Shown here piece by piece: positions 5,863 to 8,111 of a stretch of DNA of 8,111 bases. The stretch is taken from NCBI GenBank assembly GCA_964414425.1, contig CAYPWL010000072.1, positions 1 through 8,111 of the forward strand, given 5' to 3'. Origin of the DNA: GYS-P2D sp964414425. GTDB taxonomy: Bacteria; Bacteroidota; Bacteroidia; Chitinophagales; Saprospiraceae. Within the stretch, counting starts at the first letter, position 1, and the number at the start of each line of letters is the position of its first letter. A program made the position numbers and the translations under genes. Under the pieces are notes generated by a model that had not been told where the DNA came from, did no database searches, and was given only the letters and a program-made list of their open reading frames with translations.

Positions 5863-5979
5863 CTAGTATATGCGGCGTGCCAGCTTTTGCTGGACATGAT
5901 GGTCATATACAATGTTAGATGTAGTTTCTTCAAACAGGAGTGATTCGTAGCGACCAATCCGATTTCTTTTAATATACAT
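5863..5979 (-). pseudogene. Possible 38-residue ORF or gene remnant
   Basis: A short minus strand frame begins MYIKRNRIGRYESLLFEE and ends at a TAG at 5863-5865. It lies 25 bases downstream of the Gfo/Idh/MocA gene, on the same strand. The composition (mixed charged, aromatic and aliphatic residues) looks like a genuine protein rather than noise. The frame stays open for seven codons before the ATG, so it could be the 3' end of a broken gene. Its second half coincides with a long inverted repeat, which could instead mean that the region is structural RNA or DNA. I do not recognise the product. Confidence 0.3.
5866..5910. repeat. Long imperfect hairpin in the convergent gap
   Basis: The outer arms GTATATG (5866-5872) and CATATAC (5904-5910) are perfect complements. 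Inside, CCAGC (5880-5884) and GCTGG (5889-5893) form a stem with a TTTT loop, and a few more pairs are possible around a bulge. It sits between the + strand operon and the minus strand sugar genes, where a bidirectional transcription end would be expected, but neither side has a T run. It could equally be a recombination or insertion scar. Confidence 0.5.
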
Positions 5980-6004
5980 AGTTTCGGTATTGATAAGCTC
6001 TTAA

Positions 6005-7036
6005 TTATAATTTTCTGGTATAATAATTCTTAGTCATTTCTTCCATTACCCAATTTGTTCGAGCTGCACTTAAACCCGTACTAGGGCAAGTTCCATTTCC
6101 TAATAAATCATCAACAATAGTTTCAATAAGTGGATGCTGAATATGTTTTGGCAAATCAAACGTAAACTTCTCCTTTCTTTTCAAATCAGATTTTTCTAGA
6201 ACTATCTCGGCATCCCCAAAAAAAGGAATAGATAATTTTCCTTCTGTTCCAATTATAGTTAGCTTATCTTTTTGTGCTTTTTTATCGACAGTAAAACACC
6301 AACTACCTACACCTTGAATCCCATTTTCAAAAGTAAAGGAACCGGTAATAATATCTGCTGCACTGTATAGCCCTGATTGGTTTCCAGCATAGCCAATGGC
6401 AGATTTAATTGGACCAAAAACAAAATCTAAGAAATCCAGTTGGTGTGCAGCTAAATCAAAAAAATATCCTCCTCCTGAAATTTTAGGACTAACACGCCAA
6501 TTGACAGATATCATTCCTGCTTTTGTCAGTGAATCATCTGATTCATTAGTTTTGTAGAGCTCAATTTTTACTAATCTAACTTCTCCAATAGCACCAGATT
6601 TAATGAGTGTTTTTAATTTTAAAAAATTAGGTAATCTTCTACGGTAATAAGCGACATAAAGTGGCACGTTGGCTTCTTTACAAGCTACTATCATTCGATT
6701 ACATTCTGCATAGGATATTGCCATCGGCTTTTCTACATAAACAGGTTTTCCTGCTTTAGCAGTTTTTATAGTTAATTCTTCGTGTGCATTAGGTGGTGTC
6801 GCAATATATACGGCATTGACATCTGGGTCATTTATTAAGTCTTCCGCCTTATCATACCACTTTGATACTTGGTGTCTTTTAGCATAATTTTGAGCTTTTG
6901 CCCCATTTCTACGCATAACAGCGACTATTTCAGAGTTGTCAATTAGCTGCATTGCTGGAGCACTTTTTACTTCGCAAACATCCCCGACTCCTAGAATGCC
7001 CCATTTAACAATATCACCTTTTATTTTTTTCGACAT
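6005..7036 (-). CDS. Gfo/Idh/MocA family NAD(P)-dependent oxidoreductase
   Basis: Members of this family oxidise or reduce sugars, inositols and related polyols with NAD(P). The 343-residue product has an N-terminal Rossmann fold (WGILGVGDV at 12-20), the family signature EKPMA at 102-106 in the nicotinamide-binding region, and the substrate-side motif GGGYFFDLAAHQLD at 188-201, in which D194 and H198 occupy the usual catalytic positions. The opening GVGDVCEVKSAPA is typical of one branch of sugar dehydrogenases, but the exact substrate cannot be read from sequence. The ATG at 7036 lies one base after the stop of the upstream dehydrogenase gene; a TTG three codons earlier would overlap that stop and is less likely. 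The tight pairing suggests both enzymes act on the same sugar or sugar acid. The gene is more AT-rich than the operon to its left. Confidence 0.93.
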   Translation of the reverse strand: MSKKIKGDIVKWGILGVGDVCEVKSAPAMQLIDNSEIVAVMRRNGAKAQNYAKRHQVSKWYDKAEDLINDPDVNAVYIATPPNAHEELTIKTAKAGKPVYVEKPMAISYAECNRMIVACKEANVPLYVAYYRRRLPNFLKLKTLIKSGAIGEVRLVKIELYKTNESDDSLTKAGMISVNWRVSPKISGGGYFFDLAAHQLDFLDFVFGPIKSAIGYAGNQSGLYSAADIITGSFTFENGIQGVGSWCFTVDKKAQKDKLTIIGTEGKLSIPFFGDAEIVLEKSDLKRKEKFTFDLPKHIQHPLIETIVDDLLGNGTCPSTGLSAARTNWVMEEMTKNYYTRKL

Positions 7037-7037
7037 T

Positions 7038-8042
7038 TTATTCAATTAGTGTAATTATCTTTTCCCAAATACTTTCATTCACAAAAATCCCTTCTTCTAA
7101 ATTTTTTATCCTGGTTTGAGAACTTCGTTCTCCTGGATAATAAATGTTATCTCCAGGGTTTATAGGTTCTACATCATGAGTAAAAGCAATGATTTCATCT
7201 ATGATTCTTTGCTGAAGTCCTTGATCGTTAAAAATCTCAGGATAAATACATATATATACTTGAGAAATGGCTGTTTCAATTTCTTTAGAACCTATTGTAC
7301 CGGTAGAATTTCCAGCAGACAATATACTAGCCAGCATATCCAATACCATAGAAATAGCAGAACCTTTCCAGTAGCCAATGGGTAACCCCCGTTCTTTTGA
7401 TAAGATTTTATTGGGATCATTTGAGAGCTCATTGTTGTCATCCCATCCACCGTGGAAAGGTAACTTTTCCCCTCTTAATTTATAATCGTTAATTTTGCCG
7501 AAAGAAAATTGTGAAATTGCCATGTCTAGTATAACATGTCCTTTTTCTCTTGGTATAGATACAACAAAAGGGTTGTTACCTATTTTATTTTCCTTTCCAC
7601 CCCAGGGAGGCATATTGGGTTTAGTATTTGTAAAAAGTATTGAAATGCAATCAGCATTAGCTGCCTGTTTTCCATATGTTCCACCTCTCATCCAGTGATT
7701 GGTATTACGTAACGCTACCATTCCCATTCCATATTGTTTAGCTAATTCTGTCGCTCTAGTTGTACATTTTGTTGCATTTAAAATGCCTGCACCAAGATTT
7801 CCATCCCAGCGTTCAATGCTACCAAAAGAGGTTACTTTTTCTGGTTCAACATCAGTTTTAATAATTCCTTTTTTGATATATTCAATGAATAATGGAACTC
7901 GATTGATTCCATGAGAACTTACGCCGTCTAACGTACTTTCTACAAAAACATTTGCAAGTAATTTAGCCTTTTCTTCGTTAAATTTATACTTAATAAAAAG
8001 TTCGTAAAGAACCTTTTGTAAGTCTTCAGGTGAAATGTGCAT
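7038..8042 (-). CDS. yiaK: 3-dehydro-L-gulonate 2-dehydrogenase (Ldh2/YiaK family)
   Basis: The family comprises NAD(P)-dependent 2-oxoacid reductases with a fold distinct from the classical Rossmann dehydrogenases. The E. coli member YiaK (DlgD) interconverts 2,3-diketo-L-gulonate and 3-keto-L-gulonate. The 334-residue product matches that protein along its length (332 residues in E. coli). The segment SHGINR places the catalytic histidine at residue 44, as in YiaK. Further matching blocks are ALRNTNHWMRGGTYG at 110-124, MPPWGGKE at 144-151, LPFHGGWDD at 194-202 and PIGYWKGS at 221-228. The YiaK-specific segments favour this over malate, lactate or ureidoglycolate dehydrogenase, although substrates vary in this family. 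The start ATG lies 69 bases from the window edge, and no exact promoter box is visible there. It precedes and probably shares a transcript with the oxidoreductase gene one base downstream. Confidence 0.9.
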   Translation of the reverse strand: MHISPEDLQKVLYELFIKYKFNEEKAKLLANVFVESTLDGVSSHGINRVPLFIEYIKKGIIKTDVEPEKVTSFGSIERWDGNLGAGILNATKCTTRATELAKQYGMGMVALRNTNHWMRGGTYGKQAANADCISILFTNTKPNMPPWGGKENKIGNNPFVVSIPREKGHVILDMAISQFSFGKINDYKLRGEKLPFHGGWDDNNELSNDPNKILSKERGLPIGYWKGSAISMVLDMLASILSAGNSTGTIGSKEIETAISQVYICIYPEIFNDQGLQQRIIDEIIAFTHDVEPINPGDNIYYPGERSSQTRIKNLEEGIFVNESIWEKIITLIE

Positions 8043-8111
8043 AAGGAATTTTGTCTTTTTTGATTTTCTCGATTAAAATAATAGATTGGTTGGCACCAAA
8101 TTATATCTAAC

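Noticed and set aside
7116..7914. Three + strand open frames within the YiaK-type gene
   Set aside because: All are antisense to a full-length, well-matched dehydrogenase.
8084..8111. TATAAT-like and TTGGCACCAA elements upstream of the YiaK-type gene as promoter or operator
   Set aside because: The match is short, does not fit TAnnTTTG, and the region is cut by the window edge.

Overview
The window most likely comes from a member of the Bacteroidota. The evidence is a bacterial geranylgeranylglyceryl phosphate synthase of the kind known from several Bacteroidota classes, AT-rich start regions without Shine-Dalgarno sequences, a TAnnTTTG-type promoter box, and a secreted protein whose two domains resemble the sorting or adhesion modules common in this phylum. 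I cannot fix the genus from the sequence; the synthase argues mildly against Bacteroidales.

Region 1 (1-1648, minus strand) is part of a type I restriction-modification locus. It holds a complete hsdM methyltransferase and the first 27 codons of hsdS, which share one base at a TGATG junction. hsdR is not in the window. Region 2 (1649-2572) has no convincing gene. It carries two strong intrinsic terminators facing + with no + strand gene before them, plus a 24-bp repeat and nested inverted repeats.

Region 3 (2573-3244) is a single secreted two-domain protein closed by a perfect 12-bp terminator. Region 4 (3292-5781) is a tight + strand operon: geranylgeranylglyceryl phosphate synthase, rsgA, ribA and a 54-residue membrane protein. 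Its spacings are a 4-nt overlap, 0 nt and 4 nt, so the genes are probably co-transcribed and translationally coupled. They cover ether-lipid-type phosphate synthesis, 30S ribosome maturation and the first step of riboflavin synthesis, so the operon looks like housekeeping rather than one pathway.

Region 5 (5782-6004) is a convergent gap with a long hairpin and a possible gene remnant. Region 6 (6005-8042, minus strand) is visibly more AT-rich. It carries a YiaK-type 3-dehydro-L-gulonate 2-dehydrogenase followed one base later by a Gfo/Idh/MocA oxidoreductase. This pair is probably the end of a larger sugar-acid or surface-sugar operon entering from the right, perhaps acquired separately. No CRISPR array, insertion sequence, tRNA or rRNA was recognised. 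The least explained parts are the orphan terminators in region 2, the small membrane protein at the end of the operon, and the hairpin and remnant in region 5.
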